Shown: piece by piece, positions 49,087-56,732 of the stretch
How positions within the stretch are numbered: position 1 is the stretch's first letter
How the letters are laid out: every line of letters starts with the position of its first letter
From: Acidimicrobiales bacterium
Lineage (GTDB): Bacteria; Actinomycetota; Acidimicrobiia; Acidimicrobiales; SHLQ01
Assembly (NCBI GenBank): GCA_020629635.1
Contig: JAHDCX010000005.1
Span: 209,665 to 273,664, forward strand
Length of the DNA stretch: 64,000 nucleotides
Reading direction: 5' to 3'
Position numbers and translations under genes: made by a program
The notes under the pieces: model-generated
What the model was told of the DNA's origin: nothing
Database searches by the model: none
The model's input: only the letters and a program-made list of their open reading frames with translations

Positions 49087-50115
49087 ATGACCACCGTTGA
49101 TTCGACTTCGCCGATCCTGGCCACGGTGCCGCTCGGCGCCCAGTGGCAGACGATCGACCCGTTCTTGTTCTGCGCCCACCACAACGACGCGTACCCCGCC
49201 GGCGACGGCGAGCTCGCCCCGGCCGCCAGCCTCGCCGGCCGAACGATCGGCAACGACTTCTCCGAGAAGGACGGCTGGTCGATGTATCACGGAAGTTCGG
49301 TGCCGGGCTTCCCGCAGCATCCGCACCGGGGTTTCGAGACGATCACATTTGCGCGTCGGGGTCGGATCGATCATTCGGACTCGATGGGGGCCACGGCACG
49401 TTTCGGACGTGGCGACGTGCAGTGGATGACCGCAGGCAGCGGCATCGTCCACAGCGAGATGTTTCCCCTGCTCAACACCGACCGCGGCAACCACAACGAG
49501 TTGTTCCAGGTCTGGTTGAACCTCCCGGCACAGGACAAGATGGTCGACCCGTACTTCACGATGCTGTGGGCCGAGGACATCCCGTCGATCGAGACGGCGG
49601 GCGGAGGAACCGTGACGGTCATCGCCGGCCGCTACGCCGACGCGATCGCGCTCGACCCGCCGCCCAACTCGTGGGCGGCACGCGACGAAGCCGAGATCGG
49701 CTTCTTGCACATCGTTCTGCCGCCTGGCGCGTCGGCGCCGCTGCCGGCGATGAGCGCCGACGCGGGTCGGGTCGTGTACCAGTTCGTCGGCGACGGTCTG
49801 GCCATCGACGGACACCCGATCGGGGCGTCGACCGGCGCCCAGGTGATGCCGGATCGTCCGGTCGACCTCGCCAACACGTCGAGCGAGGAGATCGAGATCC
49901 TCGTGCTGCAGGGTCGTCCGATCGGCGAACCCGTCGCCCGCTACGGACCGTTCGTGATGAACACCAACGCCGAGATCCAGCAGGCGTTCGAGGACTATCA
50001 GCGCACCGAGTTCGGCGGCTGGCCGTGGGATCGGGACGATCCGGTCCATCCGGCCAGCGAGGATCGCTTCGCCATCCACGCCGACGGCCGCCGCGAAACC
50101 CCTCCGGGGGTCTGA
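49087..50115 (+). CDS. Pirin-like cupin protein
   Basis: The 342-residue protein has the bicupin pirin layout. The N-terminal cupin has HPHRGFETITFARRGRIDHSDSMG followed by GDVQWMTAGSGIVHSE, the pirin metal-binding His/Glu set. The second cupin is around GFLHIVLPPGASAPLP and the C-terminus carries EPVARYGPFVMNTNAEIQQAFEDY, typical of the family end. Pirins include quercetinase-like oxygenases and regulators; the function here is unknown. ATG with GGAG five bases upstream. Confidence 0.85.
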   Translation: MTTVDSTSPILATVPLGAQWQTIDPFLFCAHHNDAYPAGDGELAPAASLAGRTIGNDFSEKDGWSMYHGSSVPGFPQHPHRGFETITFARRGRIDHSDSMGATARFGRGDVQWMTAGSGIVHSEMFPLLNTDRGNHNELFQVWLNLPAQDKMVDPYFTMLWAEDIPSIETAGGGTVTVIAGRYADAIALDPPPNSWAARDEAEIGFLHIVLPPGASAPLPAMSADAGRVVYQFVGDGLAIDGHPIGASTGAQVMPDRPVDLANTSSEEIEILVLQGRPIGEPVARYGPFVMNTNAEIQQAFEDYQRTEFGGWPWDRDDPVHPASEDRFAIHADGRRETPPGV

Positions 50116-50146
50116 CCGCGGCGTTTCCCTTCGGGGGTCTGACCCC
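50106..50146. repeat. Palindromic GGGGTCTGACCCC elements
   Basis: Two elements (CGGGGGTCTGACCGCGG overlapping the pirin stop codon, and the perfect GGGGTCTGACCCC at 50134-50146) lie between the convergent pirin and DUF3179 genes. The GGGGTC/GACCCC ends match those of the other junction palindromes. Confidence 0.6.
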
Positions 50147-50174
50147 TACGTCCCCGGGACCTCCTCGGCCGGGT

Positions 50175-51704
50175 CTACACGGCGGGCCAGAGGAGCGTGT
50201 CGGGGTGGAACTGTGACCAGGCGAACCAGAACGCCTGGTGGGCGACGATCGGTTGGCCGTCGAGGGTTTCGGCGGCGAGGCCGTCTCCTTGGCGGACGAT
50301 CCGGACGCCTTCGACTTCGATCACTTCGCCTCGGGCGATCGCCGACAGTGCGGTGTCGGCGTGCACGGCGAGTTGGTCGCCGGCGGGCGTCGTGACGCCG
50401 ACGACGTCGGCTTGGACGGGGAGGCGGGGGTCGACGTCGCCGATGGGGAAGATCGGGCCGTCTGCGTCGCGTCCGTTGCGGAAGTCGAAGTCTCGGCCGA
50501 GGGCGAGGTCTTCGATGAGCACGGTCGTGTCGGGGTGTTCGGCGACCCACGCTCCCCAGGTGGAGGTGACGACCGTGTGGGCCTCGAACTGGTAGTCGAT
50601 GTCGGCGAGCGGGCCGGTCTGGGCGACGCCGCGGAACGTGTCGACGACGGACCAGCTCGTCAGGTCGTACATCAACTTGTTGGATCGGCTCAACAGACCC
50701 GACGTGCGCAGCACGGGCCGTTCGACGCCGTCGGGCAGGTTGTCGGTGAACCACACCTGCGCGGCGCCGCACAACGTGCAGTACGGCATGGCGAAGTCTC
50801 GTCCGCCGAGCGTGTCGTTGACCATCTCTCGGACTTCCATGATGCGGCGGGGGTAGGCGCGGGCCTCGCCGTTGATGACCACGCCGAAGACGATGTCGTC
50901 GTCCTCGAGCCAGGTGGCGTCCGCGGCGCTCTCGACCTCGGGGTTGTCGGCGGCGGGGATGCACGGGCACGGGTCGTCGGTGGTGTCGAAGGGGCGGTTG
51001 TCGATCCGGACGCCGCCCCAGCTGACGTGGCGCCAGTCGATCCGGTCGTCGCGTCCGTCTTCGAACAGCGCTTCCCATTCGGGAACGATCAGGGTGTAGA
51101 GCTCGCGTTTGAAGCGGAGGTAGTCGGGGGGTGCGGGCGTGTCCCAGGCGATGAGGTGGTCGGTGAGGCGACCCCAGGCGCTGAACGCCTCGAACTCGCG
51201 GTCGACGAGGGTCCCTGCCGCATCGGCGAGGGCGACGGCGAGCGACGGTTCTTGCGCGAGCCGGAGCAGGTCCGAGATCAGCCAGGCGAGTCTCGGGTCG
51301 CCGGATTCGGCGATGACGTCGATCGCGTCGCGTTCTTCGCCGAGGATCACGCCGTCTTCGATCGCGTCGAGGAACAGCAGCTCTGCGGCGGCGAGCACGT
51401 CGGGGGCAAGGTCGCCGGTCGGGACGTCGGGGGGCGTGCCGAAGTCGACGAACTCGCCGCGCGGCACGTCGTCGAGGTCGATCTGGGCGGCGGGACCGGA
51501 ACGTCCGTCGGGTCCGATCGGGGCGGGCTCGCCGTCGGCCATCGCGTCATCGGCCATTGCGTCGTCGGCCATCGCGTCGTCGGCGTCCGTGCCTGCGATT
51601 TCGCTGTCGGCGGGCTGGGCGGCGTCGTCGGTCGAGTCGGACGAGCACGCGGCGGCGATCAGACTCAGGAGGACGACGAGCGAGAGGAGCCGACGGAGGT
51701 TCAT
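50175..51704 (-). CDS. DUF3179 lipoprotein
   Basis: The 509-residue protein has a lipoprotein signal (LLSLVVLLSLIAAACSSD), a linker with three copies of MADDA(MADDA...), and a large DUF3179 domain, recognisable by VNGEARAYPRRIMEVREMVNDTLGGRDFAMPYCTLCGAAQVWF and the FRNGRDADGPIFPIGDVD region. The conserved Cys pair YCTLC is a candidate metal or thiol site. The function of DUF3179 is unknown. CACACT lies seven bases before the ATG. It is divergent from the DUF2231-cytochrome gene. Confidence 0.8.
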   Translation of the reverse strand: MNLRRLLSLVVLLSLIAAACSSDSTDDAAQPADSEIAGTDADDAMADDAMADDAMADGEPAPIGPDGRSGPAAQIDLDDVPRGEFVDFGTPPDVPTGDLAPDVLAAAELLFLDAIEDGVILGEERDAIDVIAESGDPRLAWLISDLLRLAQEPSLAVALADAAGTLVDREFEAFSAWGRLTDHLIAWDTPAPPDYLRFKRELYTLIVPEWEALFEDGRDDRIDWRHVSWGGVRIDNRPFDTTDDPCPCIPAADNPEVESAADATWLEDDDIVFGVVINGEARAYPRRIMEVREMVNDTLGGRDFAMPYCTLCGAAQVWFTDNLPDGVERPVLRTSGLLSRSNKLMYDLTSWSVVDTFRGVAQTGPLADIDYQFEAHTVVTSTWGAWVAEHPDTTVLIEDLALGRDFDFRNGRDADGPIFPIGDVDPRLPVQADVVGVTTPAGDQLAVHADTALSAIARGEVIEVEGVRIVRQGDGLAAETLDGQPIVAHQAFWFAWSQFHPDTLLWPAV

Positions 51705-51717
51705 GGATTCAAGTGTG
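51702..51717 (-). promoter_or_regulatory. Leaderless -10 element (CACACT-7-ATG)
   Basis: CACACT lies seven bases before the DUF3179 gene ATG on the minus strand. Confidence 0.45.
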
Positions 51718-51787
51718 TGGGGTGGGCGTCGACGGGAAGCGCCGGGGCGCTCATCGTTCCGCACCGATTCACAAGTGGCTCGGTGAG

Positions 51788-51803
51788 TACGATCAGGCGA
51801 ATG
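51788..51803 (+). promoter_or_regulatory. Leaderless -10 element (TACGAT-7-ATG)
   Basis: TACGAT lies seven bases before the ATG of the DUF2231-cytochrome gene, 70 bases from the divergent DUF3179 promoter. Confidence 0.5.
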
Positions 51804-52664
51804 GAGCGACTTTTCGACCTTCCGGCGCACCCGTTGTTGGTGCACTTCCCGGTCGTGGCCATCCCTGTCGTCGCCTTGGCGGGCATCGCAATGGCCATCC
51901 GACCATCGATCCGCGATCGGTATGGCACGGTCATCGCCGTGACCGGGATCGTGACGGTGATCGCCACGTTCATGGCGGCGCAGAGCGGGACGGCGCTCTC
52001 CGATGCGCTCGAGTTGCCCGACGACCACATCGACGAGCATCGCACCCTTGGTCAGACCCTCCAGTTCTTCGTGTTGGGTCTGGGCGCGGCGATCGGCGGG
52101 CTGGTGGCCGTCGCCAAGCGAACGTCGAGCACGGTGGTCGATCAGGTGCTTCGTGGCGCGATCGTGGGCTTCGCGTTGCTGTCGCTGGTGTGGGTGGTCC
52201 GAACCGGTCATGCAGGTGCAACCGCGGTATGGGACGGTCAACTTCCCGAGTCGTCGTCGGAGGTGGCCACGGTCCTCGGCGACGAACCGGATGCGACCAC
52301 CACCACGACCGAGGCCGAGGCGCCCGCCGAGACCGAGCCCGAAGAGACGACGACCACCGAGCCCACGACGACGACGGAGGCTCCGCCAACCGACGGCGAG
52401 GGGGACGTCGATCAGGCCGGAGCGGAAGCGGTCGAGATCAACGCGCAAGAACTGTTCGAGTCGGGCTGCGCCCGGTGCCATTCGGCGGATGGGTCTGGCG
52501 GGCGGGGTCCGTCGCTCATCGGCATCGCCGCCGAACAACCCGACAAGCAGCCCGCGATAGACATCGTGACGAGCGGCGGCCGCGGCATGCCGTCGTTCGG
52601 GTCTCGGTGGAGCGACGTCGAGATCGCCGCGGTCGTCGACTACGTGTACGAGACGTTCGGCTGA
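51801..52664 (+). CDS. DUF2231-cytochrome c fusion protein
   Basis: The 287-residue protein has an N-terminal DUF2231 membrane domain (HPLLVHFPVVAIPVVALAG, four TM segments ending about residue 135), a long Thr/Glu/Pro linker (ATTTTTEAEAPAETEPEETTTT), and a C-terminal cytochrome c domain with CARCH (Cys223, Cys226, His227) and a GRGMPSFG axial-Met region. The cytochrome faces the outside. DUF2231 proteins are linked to electron transport; a quinol or cytochrome partner is inferred. The DUF3179 gene shares its promoter region. Confidence 0.8.
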   Translation: MERLFDLPAHPLLVHFPVVAIPVVALAGIAMAIRPSIRDRYGTVIAVTGIVTVIATFMAAQSGTALSDALELPDDHIDEHRTLGQTLQFFVLGLGAAIGGLVAVAKRTSSTVVDQVLRGAIVGFALLSLVWVVRTGHAGATAVWDGQLPESSSEVATVLGDEPDATTTTTEAEAPAETEPEETTTTEPTTTTEAPPTDGEGDVDQAGAEAVEINAQELFESGCARCHSADGSGGRGPSLIGIAAEQPDKQPAIDIVTSGGRGMPSFGSRWSDVEIAAVVDYVYETFG

Positions 52665-53503
52665 TGCAGCTCGCCAACGTGCGCACCGCAGTGGGCGATC
52701 GGGCTGCCCGGGTCGACGACGACACGTGCGTGATCCTGCCGTGCACCATGCGCGAGCTGCTCACCGACGACCTGTGGGACATCGCCGGTGCCGATGATCT
52801 CGATGGCGTGGCGTTCGAACGGATCGCCCGTGACGCGGCGGATCTGGCGCCACTCATCTCGGATCCCGACAAGATCGTCTGCGTCGGCCTCAACTACGCC
52901 GAGCACGTGGCGGAGATGGGTCGAGCGCTGCCGACGCATCCCACGTACTTCTCCAAGTTCTCCGGGGCGCTCATCGGCGCTCGGGACGACATCGAGCTGC
53001 CGAAGCCGGACGTTTCGGTGGCGATCGATTGGGAGGTGGAGCTGGCGATCGTGATCGGGGCGCCTGCCCGGCATGTGCGCGCCGCCGACGCGCTCGATCA
53101 TGTGGCGGGGTACACGATCTGCAACGACGTGTCGGTGCGTGACTGGCAGACGAGGTCGGTGCAGTTCTTGGCGGGCAAAACGTTCGAGCACACGACGCCA
53201 CTGGGTCCGGTGATGACGACGGCCGATGTCCTGGGCGATGGGTCTGGTCTGGCCGTGCGCACCGAAGTCGATGGCGTCACCAAGCAGTCGTCGACGACCG
53301 ACGAGCTCGTGTTTGGCGTTGCGGATCTGGTGGCCGACCTGTCGACCATCATCACGTTGCTGCCGGGCGACATCATCGCCACCGGAACACCATCTGGCGT
53401 CGGTGCCGGTCGGGACCCGCAGGAGTGGCTGACCGATGGCGCAGAGCTGGTGACGTCGATCGAGGGCATCGGCACGATGCGCAATCGCTGCCGGATCGCC
53501 TGA
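52664..53503 (+). CDS. Fumarylacetoacetate hydrolase family protein
   Basis: The 279-residue protein has the FAH fold signature: KIVCVGLNYAEHVAEMG, a metal-binding DWEVELAIVIG with Glu-x-Glu, and GYTICNDVSVRDWQTR, the catalytic Asp/His region, with the GTPSGVGAGR end. It cleaves or decarboxylates a beta-diketo or related acid. The ATG overlaps the stop of the cytochrome gene by one base (TGATG). Malonyl-CoA synthetase follows, so an operon is likely. Confidence 0.85.
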   Translation: MQLANVRTAVGDRAARVDDDTCVILPCTMRELLTDDLWDIAGADDLDGVAFERIARDAADLAPLISDPDKIVCVGLNYAEHVAEMGRALPTHPTYFSKFSGALIGARDDIELPKPDVSVAIDWEVELAIVIGAPARHVRAADALDHVAGYTICNDVSVRDWQTRSVQFLAGKTFEHTTPLGPVMTTADVLGDGSGLAVRTEVDGVTKQSSTTDELVFGVADLVADLSTIITLLPGDIIATGTPSGVGAGRDPQEWLTDGAELVTSIEGIGTMRNRCRIA

Positions 53504-53523
53504 CCGCCGGCACCGGGGATTTC

Positions 53524-55029
53524 ATGCGCGCAAGCGAACACGCGGCCAACGGCAACCTGGCCGATCTGCTCCGGACACACATGTTGGTGTCGCCGGACCG
53601 CCAGGCGCTCGTCACCGACGATCGGGTGCTCACCTTCGCCCAGCTCGATGATGCCGTCGCCCGGGCGAGCACGGCGCTCCAGTCGGTTGGGGTCAGACCC
53701 TCCGATCGGGTGATCGGTCAGGTCACCAAATCGATCGACAACGTGATCGTGTACCTCGCCACCGTGCGCGTGGGCGCGGTGTGGGTGCCGCTCAACACGG
53801 CGTACACCGACACAGAGGTGGGCGCCTTCATCGACGACGCAGAGCCGGCGCTTGTGATCCGTGACACGGACGACCCGATCGACGCCGCCCCCGAGGCCCC
53901 GATCCGTTCGCTCGCGTCGATGATGGCGATGGCGGATGCGTCTGCTCCGATGACCGCGGTGGAGATCCGGTCGAGCGAGGACCTGGCGGCGATCTGCTAC
54001 ACGTCGGGCACGACGGGCCGTTCGAAGGGGGCGATGCTGACCCACGCCAACCTGGCGTCCAACGCGCTCGCGTTGCATTCGATCTGGCGGTTCAGCCCCG
54101 GTGACGTGTTGTTGCACATCCTGCCGATCTTCCATGTGCACGGTCTGTTCGTGGCGCTCCACACGGCGCTGCTCAACGCGTCGACGATCCTGTTCGAGAC
54201 GTCGTTCGATGCTGATCGGATCGTGGCCAGGTTGCCCGACGCGACGGTCATGATGGGCGTGCCGACGCACTACCGCCGGCTTCTCGACCACCCCGGTTTC
54301 GATCAGACCTCGACGGCGGGCATCCGGCTCTTCACGTCGGGGTCGGCGCCGATGATGGCGCAGCTCCACGCCGAGATCACGGCCCGAACGGGTCACCGCG
54401 TGCTGGAGCGGTACGGCATGACCGAGGGCGGCATGATCACGTCCAACCCCTACGACGGCGATCGGGTACCGGGCACGGTCGGGTTCGCCCTGCCGCAGGT
54501 GTCGGTGCGAACGCGTGGCGCCGACGGCGAGCTGTGCGGGCCGGGAGAGGCGGGCGTGGTGGAGTTCAGGGGGCCGAACCAGTTCGCCGGGTACTGGAAG
54601 CTGCCGGAGCGGACCGAGGCGGAGCACACCGACGACGGCTGGTTCGTGACGGGCGACGTCGGAACCCTCGATGCCGAGGGGCGGCTCACGCTCGAGGGAC
54701 GCTCGAGCGACATGATCATCAGCGGCGGACTCAACGTGTACCCCAAGGAGATCGAGCAGCTGGTCGACGACCGGGCCGACGTGGTCGAATCTGCGGTGAT
54801 CGGGGTGGCCGACGGCGATCTCGGCGAGCGAGTGGAGATCGTGCTCGTCTGCGGCGGCGCCGCACCGTCGATCGAGGAGCTCCGTACCGATCTCGAGGAT
54901 CGCCTGGCCCGGTTCAAGCACCCGAGACGGATCCACGTGGTCGACGCGCTCCCCCGCAACGCCATGGGAAAGGTGCAAAAGACGGTGCTGCGGGATCGGT
55001 TCGATCCGAGTCGAACGACTCATCCCTGA
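53524..55029 (+). CDS. matB: Malonyl-CoA synthetase
   Basis: The 501-residue protein is an acyl-adenylate enzyme: P-loop YTSGTTGRSKGAMLTHANL, A5-type RYGMTEGGMITSNPYDGDR (near-identical to MatB proteins, which bind malonate), GDVGTLDAEGRLTLEGRSSD and the C-terminal Lys in PRNAMGKVQKTVL. It probably activates malonate to malonyl-CoA. ATG after a GGGGAT sequence. Its neighbours (FAH hydrolase before) suggest an acid-catabolic run. Confidence 0.85.
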   Translation: MRASEHAANGNLADLLRTHMLVSPDRQALVTDDRVLTFAQLDDAVARASTALQSVGVRPSDRVIGQVTKSIDNVIVYLATVRVGAVWVPLNTAYTDTEVGAFIDDAEPALVIRDTDDPIDAAPEAPIRSLASMMAMADASAPMTAVEIRSSEDLAAICYTSGTTGRSKGAMLTHANLASNALALHSIWRFSPGDVLLHILPIFHVHGLFVALHTALLNASTILFETSFDADRIVARLPDATVMMGVPTHYRRLLDHPGFDQTSTAGIRLFTSGSAPMMAQLHAEITARTGHRVLERYGMTEGGMITSNPYDGDRVPGTVGFALPQVSVRTRGADGELCGPGEAGVVEFRGPNQFAGYWKLPERTEAEHTDDGWFVTGDVGTLDAEGRLTLEGRSSDMIISGGLNVYPKEIEQLVDDRADVVESAVIGVADGDLGERVEIVLVCGGAAPSIEELRTDLEDRLARFKHPRRIHVVDALPRNAMGKVQKTVLRDRFDPSRTTHP

Positions 55030-55082
55030 GGCTTCTGGCTCGATCCGCTCAAGCAGCCCGACATTGTGCCGATCGCATATTC

Positions 55083-55463
55083 GTGGAACGAAGGATTGCA
55101 CGCCGATACGTGACCGACGTCGAGGTCGAAGTCTGGATCCCCCGCGCCGGCATGCTCGGCAGGGCCAAGACGGTCGAGTTCCCGGCAGCGGACATGTCGA
55201 TGTTCGGCACCTCGGTGTACGCGAACGCCAGTTCGGGCATGAAGAAGGGTCAGGTCGTGCAGATCACGATCGGCTCGGAGTCGACGACGGCGATCATTCG
55301 TTCCGAGGAGAAGACGAACGAGAAGAAGCGGTCGCGGTTCGGCATCGAGTTCATCCAGCCGAGCGACGAGTTCCTCGACGAGGTTCGCATCATCACGAAC
55401 GAAGCCCGGCGTCTCATGGGCGAGCAGGTCGGTCAAGAGAACCTCTGGCTCAAGTCGGCCTGA
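55083..55463 (+). CDS. PilZ-domain cyclic di-GMP receptor
   Basis: The 126-residue protein has both halves of the PilZ cyclic di-GMP site: Arg residues in the N-terminal VERRIARRYVTD (RxxxR) and AADMSMFGTS at residues 36-44 (D/NxSxxG). It is therefore a small cytoplasmic second-messenger receptor. The downstream partner is unknown. The start is the GTG that keeps RRxxRR at the N-terminus; no clear SD or -10 spacing is seen. A diguanylate cyclase is encoded at 28495. Confidence 0.75.
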   Translation: MERRIARRYVTDVEVEVWIPRAGMLGRAKTVEFPAADMSMFGTSVYANASSGMKKGQVVQITIGSESTTAIIRSEEKTNEKKRSRFGIEFIQPSDEFLDEVRIITNEARRLMGEQVGQENLWLKSA

Positions 55464-55464
55464 C

Positions 55465-55857
55465 GTGCGGGCGGAGCACCCCTCGTATTTCGATCGTCCA
55501 CGACTGCTGATCTTTCACCCGCCCGGCCGGGTTTTTCGTCGACGGTCGGCTCCGGTCGAGGCGAGCGTCGCCGCGATCGACGACACGGTCAGCCTCCGCA
55601 ATCCGTCGGGGCATCTGATGATCGAGGTCGACACGACCCATCGGTTCGGCCGGGGCGAGCCGGTCGAGGTGATCTTCGACGAGACGACGTGGTCGGCGAC
55701 GGTCGTCGACGTCTGCGGCAATCCGCTCACCGACGACCTTCGGTGTGGGCTCCTCGTCGAAGGGGTGAGGTTGTCGCCCGCTCACGAGCTCCATCGGCTC
55801 ATGACGGCCCACGACGCCGAACCCCCACCGAGTTCGATCGAGCTCGAGAGCGCCTGA
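55465..55857 (+). CDS. Possible degenerate PilZ-like small protein
   Basis: The 130-residue protein follows the PilZ gene by one base between stop and GTG. It begins RAEHPSYFDRPRLLIFHPPGRVFRRR and contains beta strands similar in rhythm to a PilZ barrel (ASVAAIDDTVSLRNPSGHLMIEVD, PVEVIFDETTWSATVVD). The RxxxR and DxSxxG motifs are not evident. A degenerate duplicate of the previous domain is the best guess; function unknown. Confidence 0.5.
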   Translation: MRAEHPSYFDRPRLLIFHPPGRVFRRRSAPVEASVAAIDDTVSLRNPSGHLMIEVDTTHRFGRGEPVEVIFDETTWSATVVDVCGNPLTDDLRCGLLVEGVRLSPAHELHRLMTAHDAEPPPSSIELESA

Positions 55858-55909
55858 GCGGACCAGCTGAATTCGCTGGGTCGGCTCGAGGCGATACCGT
55901 CGCGCCATC

Positions 55910-56731
55910 ATGTGGCTTCCCTGGGAGTACGCGGTCGTGCTCGCCGTCTGCTTCGCGGTGGTCGGCCGCGTGGTCGACGACCGTCGCCCCACGGTCGCCG
56001 CGTTCGCCCGCGAGGCCGCCGTTGTCTCGGTGCTGTATTCGTTGTGGCAGCTGGCCGGGCAGGTGTCGTTGTTGTCGATCGACGAGGCGATCGCACGCGG
56101 CGAGTGGCTGTGGGAGTTCGAGCGGACGCTGCGCCTGCCAAACGAGCTGACCTGGCAGAACGCGATGGTGCCGCATTCGCTGACGACCCAAGCGGCGAAC
56201 ATCTACTACGCCGGTGCCCATGTCCCCGGCATGGGAATCTTCCTGGTGTGGTTGTTTGCCCGACATCGCGATCGGTACCGGCCGTGGCGCAACGCGCTGG
56301 CGATCACGACCGGCGTGTGTCTGTGCATCCAGTTGCTGCCGGTGGCGCCGCCGCGGCTCACTGACGCGACGGGGATGATCGACACGGGCCTCGCATATGG
56401 GCAGTCGGTCTATGGCGCGCTTGGCCGGGGCATCGCGGGGCAGCTTCAGGCGATGCCGTCGATCCATGTGGCGTGGGCCGCGATCGTGGGGTGGGGCGCC
56501 GCCGTGGAGTCGACGAGTCGGTGGCGATGGATCGGGCCGGCGCACTTCGTTGCGACCTTCGTCATCGTCGCGGTGACCGGCAATCACTACTGGCTGGACG
56601 GTCTGGTGGCGATGGCGATCCTGGCGGTGGCGTTGCCGGTTGGGCGACGGCTCGACCAATGGCTTCACCGGGGCGACGTGATCGTCGATGCTGGTGGGGT
56701 GCCCGAATTGCTCGAAACGCGGATCGGTTGA
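55910..56731 (+). CDS. PAP2-family membrane phosphatase-like protein
   Basis: The 273-residue protein has about six TM segments. The conserved phosphatase motifs of the inositolphosphotransferase-like (PAP2_3) branch are seen: MPSIHVAWAAIVGW (C2-like Ser-x-x-His) and NHYWLDGLVAM (C3-like His...Asp). The first motif is weak. It should act on a lipid phosphate or transfer a phospho-head group at the membrane. It is followed after one base by the NamZ gene, suggesting an operon. Confidence 0.75.
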   Translation: MWLPWEYAVVLAVCFAVVGRVVDDRRPTVAAFAREAAVVSVLYSLWQLAGQVSLLSIDEAIARGEWLWEFERTLRLPNELTWQNAMVPHSLTTQAANIYYAGAHVPGMGIFLVWLFARHRDRYRPWRNALAITTGVCLCIQLLPVAPPRLTDATGMIDTGLAYGQSVYGALGRGIAGQLQAMPSIHVAWAAIVGWGAAVESTSRWRWIGPAHFVATFVIVAVTGNHYWLDGLVAMAILAVALPVGRRLDQWLHRGDVIVDAGGVPELLETRIG

Positions 56732-56732
56732 G

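Noticed and set aside
50238..52664. An 808-residue plus-strand frame through DUF3179
   Set aside because: Only its last 288 codons, from the ATG at 51801, code for a recognisable protein (DUF2231-cytochrome c). The upstream part is antisense to DUF3179.
53688..53701. GGGGTCAGACCC within the malonyl-CoA synthetase gene as a palindrome family member
   Set aside because: It lies in a conserved coding stretch and has no hairpin partner; chance or codon composition is the simpler reading.
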